From positions 1 to 5,482 of the forward strand of contig JAOZMU010000270.1 of assembly GCA_029934165.1 (NCBI GenBank): a stretch of DNA of 5,482 bases, given 5' to 3'. The notes beneath the pieces are model-generated. The model searched no databases. It had not been told where the DNA came from and saw nothing but the letters and a program-made list of their open reading frames with translations. The first letter of the stretch is position 1; each line of letters opens with the position of its first letter. The stretch is from Bacteroidales bacterium. Its GTDB lineage: Bacteria; Bacteroidota; Bacteroidia; Bacteroidales; JAOZMU01. The position numbers and the translations under genes were made by a program. This document shows positions 1-5,465 of the stretch, piece after piece.

Positions 1-2
1 TT

Positions 3-98
3 GCCAAAAACGCAAGCCACGAGGCAACTACAAGCGAAAAGCCCGATAAGCCGCCCAAAAAAATATTTTTTTATGTACAAACTTTGTCCGGCAAATAA
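3..98 (+). CDS. Possible 3' end of an unidentified gene, cut by the window edge
   Basis: An open frame enters from the left edge and ends at TAA 96-98, giving 31 residues: a hydrophilic stretch with SEKPDKPPKK, then the end IFFYVQTLSGK. The first 60 bases are clearly more GC-rich than the flanks, which suggests coding sequence, but 31 codons are too few to assign a family. No terminator follows. The same codon-aligned DNA read on the - strand gives a lipoprotein-like signal sequence (see findings), so even the strand is uncertain. Confidence 0.28.
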   Translation, partial: AKNASHEATTSEKPDKPPKKIFFYVQTLSGK

Positions 99-178
99 CA
101 ACAAGAAAAGTGTCGATTATCTTTGCTTACCTCATCACAAAATTATTACCGTTTGTTGCCAACATGAGCCTGACTTCT

Positions 179-209
179 TTTGAAACCATGATTTTTAATA
201 TTAAATTTG
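179..209 (+). promoter_or_regulatory. Candidate Bacteroidetes-type promoter for the WbpB-like gene
   Basis: TTTG at 179-182 and TAAATTTG at 202-209 are separated by exactly 19 bases. This fits the -33 TTTG / -7 TAnnTTTG arrangement known for the primary sigma factor of this phylum. Transcription would begin near 214-217, upstream of the GTG codons at 234 and 255. An in-frame TTG at 207 lies inside the -7 box and so could not be the start codon. TAnnTTTG alone occurs by chance a few times in DNA this AT-rich; the correctly spaced TTTG is what makes this one credible. Confidence 0.5.
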
Positions 210-212
210 TAT

Positions 213-261
213 CTGAAAACAAAAGTATTGCGTGTGAAAACAAAAGTATTGCGAGTGAAAA
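213..261 (+). repeat. 21-bp tandem duplication at the start of the WbpB-like gene
   Basis: Units 213-233 and 234-254 share 19 of 21 bases (GAAAACAAAAGTATTGCG is common to both), and a third partial copy, GTGAAAA, begins at 255. The period is a multiple of three and in frame with the gene. The second unit therefore starts with an extra in-frame GTG (234) seven codons before the GTG at 255, and would encode VKTKVLR. It probably arose by slippage or unequal exchange. Confidence 0.85.
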
Positions 262-1202
262 AATTTGCATTAATCGGTGTCGGAGGTTACGTTGCCAAAA
301 GACATCTATCTGCCATTAAAAGTACTAACAATCAGCTGGTTGCTAGTCTGGACAAAAACGACAGTGTTGGGATTTTGGATAGCTATTTTCCGAAATCGAG
401 TTTTTTTGTCGAGTACGAGCGTTTCGACCGCCACATTGATAAACTAAGACGCGAAGGTCAACCAATTGATTTTGTGAGTATCTGCACACCAAATTATTTG
501 CACGATGCACATATTCGGTTTGGGCTACGAAACAACGCTGATGTTATTTGCGAAAAACCATTAGTGCTAAATCCATGGAACGCAAAAGCACTACAACAGA
601 TTGAAAAAGAAACCAATAGACAAATTCATACTATCTTGCAATTACGCCTGCACGACACAATAATTGCACTTAAAAACGCTATTGACAGCGACTCCAATAA
701 ACGTGTCCACGATGTCGATTTGACTTACATTACTTCGCGCGGAAATTGGTATGATATAAGTTGGAAGGGAAATTCCGAAAAATCTGGAGGCATAGCAACA
801 AACATTGGCATTCATTTTTTCGATATGCTACTCTGGATTTTTGGTGATGCTGGTGCAAACATTGTTCATCATGCTGCGCCGGATAAATCTGCGGGCTTCC
901 TCGCCTTGAAAAATGCAAATGTAAGATGGTTTCTGAGCTTAGATGCCAACGACTTACCGACAGATTGCAAAGAGAAGAATCAGCGCACTTTTAGGTCTAT
1001 CTGTGTCGATGGAAAAGAACTTGAGTTTAGTGATGGGTTCACAGATTTGCATCACAAGAGTTATGCTAACGTATTGAATGGTTGTGGTTTTGGTATCCAC
1101 GATGCCATGCCAGCATTACAAACAGTGTTTCAAATCAGAAATTCGCTGTCTATCGGGCGCAAAGGCGAATTTCACCCATACTTGAAAAAAGTTTCGTTTT
1201 AA
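255..1202 (+). CDS. wbpB: UDP-N-acetyl-2-amino-2-deoxyglucuronate dehydrogenase, WbpB/WlbA type (Gfo/Idh/MocA family)
   Basis: This is a cytoplasmic NAD-dependent enzyme. It oxidises C3 of UDP-GlcNAc-uronic acid to the 3-keto sugar that a WbpE-type aminotransferase then aminates, on the route to 2,3-diacetamido-uronic acids of O-antigen or capsule. From GTG 255 it has 315 residues, matching the family's roughly 316. The Rossmann motif is GVGGYVA (8-14). SICTPNYLH (75-83) is followed by CEKP (99-102) with the conserved Lys101. VDLTYITSRGNWY (154-166) leads to ATNIGIHFFDM (181-191) with the likely catalytic His187. RWFLSLDANDLP (224-235), GKELEFSDGFTDLH (253-266) and the final GFGIHDA block are all typical of WbpB rather than of general Gfo/Idh/MocA proteins. 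GTG 255 is preferred for length and for its match to family N-termini (KKFALIG). GTG 234 would add seven repeat-encoded residues, and TTG 207 overlaps the promoter. No aminotransferase or acetyltransferase partner lies in the window; the next gene is a convergent tRNA. The family call is firm; the exact substrate is inferred from it. Confidence 0.93.
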   Translation: MKKFALIGVGGYVAKRHLSAIKSTNNQLVASLDKNDSVGILDSYFPKSSFFVEYERFDRHIDKLRREGQPIDFVSICTPNYLHDAHIRFGLRNNADVICEKPLVLNPWNAKALQQIEKETNRQIHTILQLRLHDTIIALKNAIDSDSNKRVHDVDLTYITSRGNWYDISWKGNSEKSGGIATNIGIHFFDMLLWIFGDAGANIVHHAAPDKSAGFLALKNANVRWFLSLDANDLPTDCKEKNQRTFRSICVDGKELEFSDGFTDLHHKSYANVLNGCGFGIHDAMPALQTVFQIRNSLSIGRKGEFHPYLKKVSF

Positions 1203-1347
1203 TTTTACGTTGCGAAAACACCTGTAATTTAAACGGTTGTGATTTTGAATAAAAAACTATGTGCAAAATAATTTAATTGCAAAATAAAGCCCTAAGGAAA
1301 AATTATTTCTGCGTGTTTTTGCGGACAGAAGCCAAAATATTGGGCAT

Positions 1348-1379
1348 AAAAAAAGACCTCACTTTTCAGTGAAGTCTTT
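1348..1379 (-). terminator. Intrinsic terminator of tRNA-Glu
   Basis: On the - strand, an 11-bp stem pairs AAAGACTTCAC (1379-1369) with GTGAGGTCTTT (1362-1352), containing one G-U pair, across a 6-nt loop. It is followed by a run of U's (A-tract 1348-1354 on +). It begins six bases after the tRNA 3' end. Read on +, the stem is intact but lacks a U-run beyond it, so it may only weakly stop transcripts arriving from the dehydrogenase gene 146 bp away. Confidence 0.85.
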
Positions 1380-1384
1380 AATAG

Positions 1385-1456
1385 TAGCCCGTACGGGAAT
1401 CGAACCCGTGTTACCAGAATGAAAATCTGGCGTCCTAACCCCTAGACGAACGGGCC
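1385..1456 (-). tRNA. tRNA-Glu (anticodon UUC)
   Basis: This is a complete 72-nt cloverleaf on the - strand. The acceptor arm pairs GGCCCGT with ACGGGCT (first pair G-U) and the discriminator base is A. The D stem is GTCT/GGAC with loop AGGGGTTA. The anticodon stem is CCAGA/TCTGG with loop TTTTCAT, giving anticodon UUC (bases 1421-1423), which reads Glu GAA/GAG. The variable loop is TAAC, and the T arm is ACGGG-TTCGATT-CCCGT. The 3' CCA is not encoded (the bases after A73 are CTA), so it must be added after transcription. It appears to be a single-gene unit with its own terminator. Confidence 0.97.
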
Positions 1457-1477
1457 ATTTGTTTCAGAATTGCGATG

Positions 1478-1509
1478 CAAAGGAACGGCTTTTTTTTCAT
1501 AAATGCAAA
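1478..1509 (-). promoter_or_regulatory. Candidate promoter of tRNA-Glu
   Basis: Read on the - strand, TTTG (1509-1506), a 20-nt spacer and TTCCTTTG (1485-1478) resemble the phylum's -33/-7 elements, with one mismatch in the -7 (TT for TA). The -7 ends 21 bases before the first tRNA base, leaving a short leader. An A/T palindrome at 1523-1544 lies just upstream, where an UP-like element would be. Confidence 0.42.
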
Positions 1510-1522
1510 TATTCGGTGCAAT

Positions 1523-1544
1523 TTTTTTAAATTAATTTAAAAAA
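1523..1544. repeat. Perfect 22-bp A/T palindrome
   Basis: Six T's, AAATTAATTT and six A's form a fully self-complementary sequence with no spacer. It could be an UP-like element for the tRNA promoter or a cruciform-prone site. In DNA this AT-rich it may also be chance. Confidence 0.6.
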
Positions 1545-1792
1545 GTAACTGCAAGTGTATGAATGTCAGAAGTTAAGCAGGGCGATTTTTATTTCATCTA
1601 TATTTCTTTTTTTTTAGAGCTGAAATTTATTCCTGCCAAAATAATCTTTTTAAAACTACCTTGAAATTTTTTGTAGCACTAAACAACTAATGCTGTTCTA
1701 AAAATCATTTCTACTTTTTGTGTCTAACTACTTGATAATCTACCTGTTTTAAAATAATAAATTTTGTGTCGAATAGATAGCATCACTTGTTT

Positions 1793-1958
1793 ATGACTAT
1801 CATATATTCAGGTGTAAAACGTTTTGAAACAGGAAAAGAACAACTTGCATGCTATGCCGAAAAGTTTAAATCTAAAAAAAGCCGGAATTTCAGAAACTAT
1901 AAAAGAGCATACAGAAATTTCATCATATTTGGTTGAATATGACAAGATTAAATGGTAA
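1793..1958 (+). pseudogene. Probable frameshifted fragment of an IS110-family transposase
   Basis: Two short frames join near 1856-1863. Frame one (1793-1936) begins MTIIYSGVKRFETGKEQLAC then YA. The adjacent frame, offset by one base (to TAA 1956-1958), continues with SLNLKKAGISETIKEHTEIS. Joined, they resemble the part of IS110-type transposases around the start of the C-terminal Transposase_20 domain, where a TIIAE...F....QL.(C/S)YAGF block is followed by a K.SG-S...K...ISK block. This comparison is from memory of the family. Upstream, frame one is stopped at 1778-1780, and downstream no further transposase sequence is visible. No intact element, DEDD domain or ends remain. It could alternatively be a chance similarity in two 35-47 codon frames. 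Confidence 0.38.
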
Positions 1959-2100
1959 CCATAAGAATATTTCTTTTCAATGTGAATTGATTTTTTATGA
2001 ACAAATCCTGATAGTTATTGGTAGATTCATTTGCTATAAAACACTATCGTAGAGCAATGTCTCGGAATGATTCAATTTTTATCCTGCGATGATAGTGGCA

Positions 2101-2140
2101 TAAATAAAAAGACGAGGTCGAATAATCAACCACGTCTTTT
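2101..2140 (-). terminator. Intrinsic terminator of the DUF349 gene
   Basis: On the - strand, a 15-nt arm (2140-2126) pairs with 2121-2107 across a 4-nt loop, with one T-T mismatch and one G-U pair. AAAAGACG begins the stem and CGTCTTTT closes it, followed by TATTTA. It starts 37 bases after the stop codon. The stem is nearly symmetrical but the + side lacks a U-run beyond it, so it chiefly serves the DUF349 gene. Confidence 0.85.
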
Positions 2141-2177
2141 GTAAGAATTTATAAACAGAAATTACAAGCTCTTATTT

Positions 2178-4472
2178 TTAGGCTTGCGTTTCGGTTTCCA
2201 TTTTATCCATCATTTTTAGCTTATCTTTAAGTGATTTTGCTAAATCTTTCGCATCGTCAATTTTTCGGTGCATATCTCGAATCATCGACTCGGCATTTTT
2301 AGATTTGGCAAAGAAACCAATATTATTTTCCCATAAAGTAATATCGTTTTCTACTTTGCTCAATTTTATTTGAATCTTTTCGCGCTCTGCTCTGAATTTT
2401 CCTTTCACCTTGCCAGACTGCTGGATATTTTGCATCTTGCTTTTGAAATCCATCTCGCTGTTACGAACCTCGTTCAAATCAAAACCTTCAAATCGCTTGT
2501 TTATCACTTTGCGATATTCTTTCTGGATTTTATCTTTTTGCTCAAACGGCACATGCCCAATCTCTGTCCATTCTTTTTGAAACTGCTTGAGCATCTTCAT
2601 ATTATCAGCATTTATTTCGCCAAACTCAAAGTTCTTAATTTTTTCGATAACTTCGTTTTTTAATCGAAGGTTTTCGTTTTGAGTTTCGTTAATTGTCGAA
2701 TAATATTCTTTTTTCTTATCGAAAAAGTAGCCACAAGCTGCACGGAAACGCTTCCAGATACTGTCTGAATATTTACGCGGAACAGGACCAATCGTTTTCC
2801 AATGTTTTTGCAAACTTATGAACTCATCAGAAGTTTTTTTCCACTCAGTACTTTCCTTCAAACCCTCAGCTTGGATACATAATTCGGTTTTTTCCTGAAG
2901 GTTATTCGTTTGTACATCTTTTATTTTTGTGTAAAAATCGCGTTTTTTTACAAAGAATTTATCGCAAGCTGCTCGAAACCGTTGATAAATTTCATTGTTA
3001 AATTTATGAGGAACATAGCCAATTAATTTCCAGACTTTTTGCAACTCAATAAGCTCTTTAGATTTTTCTTCCCAACCTTTATGTTCGTCAATCTCTTCAG
3101 AGGCAATCTCTTCGGCTTTTTCGCAAAGCAGAGTTTTTGCTTTTAGGTTGTTTTCGCGCTCGTCTTTAAGTTTCTCGAAATAATCTTGATGGGTTTTGTT
3201 TATCTTACTAGTAGTCAGCTTAAAACGTTCCCATATTTCGTCTTTTTTTTCGCGTGGCACAGGACCAATTTCGCGCCATTGCTCATGATAATGTTGCAAT
3301 GTTTTAAAAGCCTTCACGATAGAAGATTCCAAAAGAAGCTCTTCGGCTTTTTCGCAAAGTATAATTTTCTCTTCGAGATTTTTTTTCAAATCCAAGTCCC
3401 GAAGCTCTTTATTTATTTTTATGAAATCGTAAAATTTCTCAACATGATGATGATAATTTTCCCACAGATTTTTAAGCTCTGTTTGTGGCACTAAACCAAG
3501 CTCGCGCCACTGTTCCTGAAGTTTATGGAACATGCTAAAAGTCTCATTGATAGACTCTTTATTGTTTACTAACGCTTTGATTTTCTCAATTACCTCGTAT
3601 TTTCTCTGGAGATTTGTCTGTTTATCGCGCTCAATGCTGTTGTTCAACTCGACCCGCTTTGCACGAAAATTTTTGATAACCTCCTTAACTTTTTGCTCCA
3701 GTTCATCTGGTTCTGGCACATACGCCTCAATAACGTCGTTGTCTTTCTGAGCCTCAACAAATTGACGCTTTTTTTCCTTTACTTCAACGTTCAACTGCTT
3801 GTAAAAATTTGTCTTAATATTTTCGACATCAGAACGAATTTTTTGTACCGGCTCATTTTCAACAAGTTCCGTTAGTTTATCGACTAACTCGCTGCGCGAA
3901 AAAGTAGTGTAATCGGTTGTTGGTTTCGGCTCTTTTACATCGTCTTCGGCTACTTCTTCCTGGGTCGCATCGCTCGAAGTTTCGTCAACAGTTTCCGTGA
4001 TTTTGTCCGTAATTAAATCTGCACTTTCTGTAACATCTTTTTTAGGCAATTCAGTACTGTTTTCAGTAGTTTCGTCAACAGTTTCCGTGATTTTGTCCGT
4101 AACTAAATCTACTCTTTCTGTAACATCTTTTTTAGGCAATTCAGTACTGTTTTCAGTAGTTTCGTCCGTTGCAACTTCCACTTCTTTTGTTGGTTTCACG
4201 TCCTCTTTTGGAGCAGATACCTTTTTTAGTACGGCTTTTTGCGAAATTAAACTTTGCTTCGACTCTTCGATTTCCTGCTTACGTCTAGCGTATTCGCGTA
4301 AAATCCTATCGGCGGCAGACTCAGTCTTTACTTCGGATTGCGTAGAGGTTTTGTCGTCCTTAACCTCAGTAGTTTCCAGAACATCTTTTGACTCGACATT
4401 CTCGGTTTTGCCAGTGTTAAAATCTTCCTTTTCAGTTGTTTGAGCAACTAAATCTTTAGAATCTTCTTTCAT
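2178..4472 (-). CDS. DUF349 repeat protein with acidic disordered N-terminus and coiled-coil C-terminus
   Basis: This is a 764-residue protein with no signal peptide or membrane segment, so probably cytoplasmic. Its function is unknown. Residues 1-190 are rich in Glu, Asp, Thr and Lys and look disordered, including a 30-residue repeat at 103-162. Residues about 190-300 are charged and helical. Five DUF349 repeats follow, each marked by W-x2-[LI]-G-x-V-P: Trp322, 399, 481, 558 and 635, spaced 77, 82, 77 and 77 residues. Most carry a trailing [WI]xRF and a linker of the form NLxxKxxLCxxAE. A lysine-rich link leads to a coiled coil (about 695-760) containing LWENNIGFF, common at the end of Bacteroidetes homologues. 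The all-helical repeat layout suggests a scaffold or binding role; that is inference. ATG 4472 is the only plausible start, since the next Met is residue 314. The 5' side has no Shine-Dalgarno sequence. The gene is transcribed alone and ends at the hairpin 37 bp downstream. Confidence 0.95.
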   Translation of the reverse strand: MKEDSKDLVAQTTEKEDFNTGKTENVESKDVLETTEVKDDKTSTQSEVKTESAADRILREYARRKQEIEESKQSLISQKAVLKKVSAPKEDVKPTKEVEVATDETTENSTELPKKDVTERVDLVTDKITETVDETTENSTELPKKDVTESADLITDKITETVDETSSDATQEEVAEDDVKEPKPTTDYTTFSRSELVDKLTELVENEPVQKIRSDVENIKTNFYKQLNVEVKEKKRQFVEAQKDNDVIEAYVPEPDELEQKVKEVIKNFRAKRVELNNSIERDKQTNLQRKYEVIEKIKALVNNKESINETFSMFHKLQEQWRELGLVPQTELKNLWENYHHHVEKFYDFIKINKELRDLDLKKNLEEKIILCEKAEELLLESSIVKAFKTLQHYHEQWREIGPVPREKKDEIWERFKLTTSKINKTHQDYFEKLKDERENNLKAKTLLCEKAEEIASEEIDEHKGWEEKSKELIELQKVWKLIGYVPHKFNNEIYQRFRAACDKFFVKKRDFYTKIKDVQTNNLQEKTELCIQAEGLKESTEWKKTSDEFISLQKHWKTIGPVPRKYSDSIWKRFRAACGYFFDKKKEYYSTINETQNENLRLKNEVIEKIKNFEFGEINADNMKMLKQFQKEWTEIGHVPFEQKDKIQKEYRKVINKRFEGFDLNEVRNSEMDFKSKMQNIQQSGKVKGKFRAEREKIQIKLSKVENDITLWENNIGFFAKSKNAESMIRDMHRKIDDAKDLAKSLKDKLKMMDKMETETQA
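3987..4166 (-). repeat. In-frame 90-bp tandem duplication in the DUF349 gene
   Basis: Two 90-bp copies (4077-4166 and 3987-4076) differ at about three bases, with a short third partial copy continuing at the 3' side. They encode two 30-residue units, residues 103-132 and 133-162, each beginning DETTENSTELPKKDVTE and ending TDKITETV. The differences are RV/SA and V/I. The near identity at DNA level points to recent duplication; the number of copies probably varies between strains. Confidence 0.92.
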
Positions 4473-4527
4473 GTGTTCTTTAAATTTGTAAAATGTTGAA
4501 AGTTTGTCATATAAATCAATATCAATT

Positions 4528-4563
4528 AGTTGAAAAATTAGCTTTCAACTTAATCCTGATAAA
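4528..4563 (-). promoter_or_regulatory. Candidate DUF349 promoter overlapped by an inverted repeat
   Basis: On the - strand, TTTA (4563-4560), 19 bases and TAATTTTT (4540-4533) match the phylum's promoter pattern with one mismatch in each box. Transcription would start near 4526, leaving a leader of about 50 nt before the ATG. A perfect inverted repeat, AGTTGAAA (4528-4535) and TTTCAACT (4543-4550) with a 7-bp spacer, spans the -7 box and could be an operator. A further GTTGAAA lies at 4495-4501. Both readings are inferences from short matches in AT-rich DNA. Confidence 0.32.
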
Positions 4564-4577
4564 TATGATAATAATTG

Positions 4578-4643
4578 TAATGATTTTGTTCGAGGCATGA
4601 GAAAAATCATGCTCGCAACAATTTTCATTATTTAATGAAAATT
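4578..4643. repeat. Two overlapping, mutually exclusive hairpins
   Basis: Hairpin A (4578-4630) pairs TAATGA (4578-4583) with TCATTA (4625-4630), TTGTT (4586-4590) with AACAA (4617-4621), and CGAG-g-CATGA (4591-4600) with TCATG-CTCG (4607-4615). The loop is GAAAAA, with single bulged bases G4595 or its neighbour and C4616, and a small internal loop. Hairpin B (4620-4643) is AATTTTCATTA, a TT centre and TAATGAAAATT: 11 perfect pairs. Both use bases 4620-4630, so an RNA could form only one at a time. Neither has a U-run after it on either strand. Confidence 0.75.
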
Positions 4644-4662
4644 AGTTAAAACCAAGATTAAG

Positions 4663-4690
4663 TACCTTATTGACAAGTCTTTATAAGTAA
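4663..4690. repeat. Lone diverged arm related to the fold-back element
   Basis: TACCTTA (4663-4669) and CAAGTCTTTATAAGTAA (4674-4690) match the reverse complement of the element's right arm (5087 down to about 5056). All bases in the two blocks agree if a 2-nt shortening of the spacer and a 2-nt T-run deletion are allowed. It suggests a decayed second copy or one end of a related element. I could not find a convincing partner arm. Confidence 0.5.
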
Positions 4691-4945
4691 CATCAATCCT
4701 GATTTTCAGAGAAATTATTGTAAATAAATTTTATCCAACCTCGTTGGTGTGAAAGAGCGTTTGTATAATACTGTTTGTGAAAATAAACGACACTTTTTAT
4801 GTTGTTTTTCAGCCTAAAAATAAGCCCGATACAACCCCAAATATTAAGTAATGTCTTAGACCTATTTTTTATGAAACGTTTAAGCTGTGAATTAACAACT
4901 TAGGTTAATAAAAAGCGTAAGAACTTTTGTAAGAATATTTAGTAA

Positions 4946-5087
4946 TACCTTAAATCCGAAGGTCTTTTTGTAATCCTTTTATTTTTAAGTATTTGTATCT
5001 ATTTTGTTTCACCTAAACAAGTGAAGTAAAATAGATTTTAATCATTGAAATTCAATTACTTATAAAAAGACTTGCGGATTTAAGGTA
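4946..5087. mobile_element. 142-bp fold-back element, probably a MITE
   Basis: The whole segment folds on a centre at 5016.5 with no insertion or deletion in either arm. Of 67 opposed positions, 50 are Watson-Crick and 6 are G-U on the + strand, with an 8-nt loop (5013-5020). The outer 13 bp, TACCTTAAATCCG / CGGATTTAAGGTA, are perfect; so are GTCTTTTT (4962-4969), ATCTATTTT (4997-5005) and TTCAC (5008-5012) with their partners. No transposase is encoded. If the outer TA on each side is a target duplication, the terminal repeats start CCTTAAATCCG. That would fit mobilisation by an IS630/Tc1-like transposase, but this is an inference; a structured RNA gene is the main alternative. Confidence 0.62.
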
Positions 5088-5446
5088 ATAATTAGCGCCA
5101 AAAATTTCATGCTTTTTGTTTATTGATAGTCCAACTTTTTCAAAAAAAATGCAGTTTCAAAAATACCAACGACAACCTTTTTATTTTTATTTTAAGAATA
5201 ATACACTACAATATTATGATAATAAAGACTTTATGAGGTTTTTACAACGCTCCGAACAGTGTTTGTTTATAAAAAGTTTTTATGACGGCTGGCTTTTGCA
5301 ATGTTATTTTTGTACCGTAATAAAAACTTGTTTGATTTTTAGACTTTGGACAAAAATAAAAAAATAAATCCGTTATAATCAATAAATATTTTCATTTGTT
5401 CCAAACAAATAATTAATTTTGGAGAGAGTTAGTAATGGAAAATTAA

Positions 5447-5465
5447 TAATTGATAATTGATAATT
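5447..5465. repeat. Short AT-rich 7-bp tandem repeat
   Basis: TAATTGA occurs at 5447-5453 and 5454-5460, followed by the partial copy TAATT. Such low-complexity runs are frequent between genes in AT-rich Bacteroidetes. No function is visible, and the window ends soon after. Confidence 0.6.

Larger units (their letters stand above)
1457..2106. other. 650-bp intergenic region between tRNA-Glu and the DUF349 terminator
   Basis: It holds the tRNA promoter (1478-1509), a perfect 22-bp A/T palindrome (1523-1544) and the transposase-like fragment at 1793-1958. The rest (about 1545-1790 and 1960-2106) is AT-rich with stops in all frames; I see no gene, RNA or clear repeat in it. No second copy of the tRNA 3' end is present, so there is no sign of an integrated island at this tRNA. 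Confidence 0.7.

Noticed and set aside
110..319. 69-codon frame on + overlapping the start of the WbpB-like gene
   Set aside because: It overlaps the dehydrogenase start in another frame and encodes the 21-bp repeat in the wrong frame, with no recognisable motif.
1205..1260. Possible terminator hairpin after the dehydrogenase gene (AAAACACC with GGTTGTGATTTT)
   Set aside because: Pairing needs two bulges and there is no U-run after the stem.
1657..1676. TACCTTGAAATTTTTTGTA, slightly like the fold-back element's left arm
   Set aside because: The diagnostic middle (CCG..GTC) is absent and the rest is A/T-rich, so the likeness is not meaningful.
3997..4443. 148-codon open frame on + inside the DUF349 gene
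   Set aside because: It is the codon-aligned antisense shadow of the Glu/Thr/Lys-rich N-terminal region; its Ser/Val/Phe-rich product simply mirrors that composition.
2004..4705. AATCCTGAT appearing three times (near 2005, 4552 and 4694)
   Set aside because: The copies have no shared spacing, flanks or relation to promoters; probably coincidence.
4880..4902. Hairpin TAAG-c-TGT / ACA-a-CTTA
   Set aside because: Only seven pairs with a central mismatch and no flanking signal; expected by chance.
5116..5367. Open frame of 83 codons from TTG (72 from ATG 5149) on +
   Set aside because: The product is dominated by Phe, Tyr, Lys and Leu, as expected from translated AT-rich DNA. It has no family motif, ribosome site or matching promoter, and its amino-acid pattern shows no domain I recognise.
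5394..5410. 7-bp inverted repeat ATTTGTT-CCA-AACAAAT
   Set aside because: It is short, A/T-rich, has no U-run and no neighbouring gene end.
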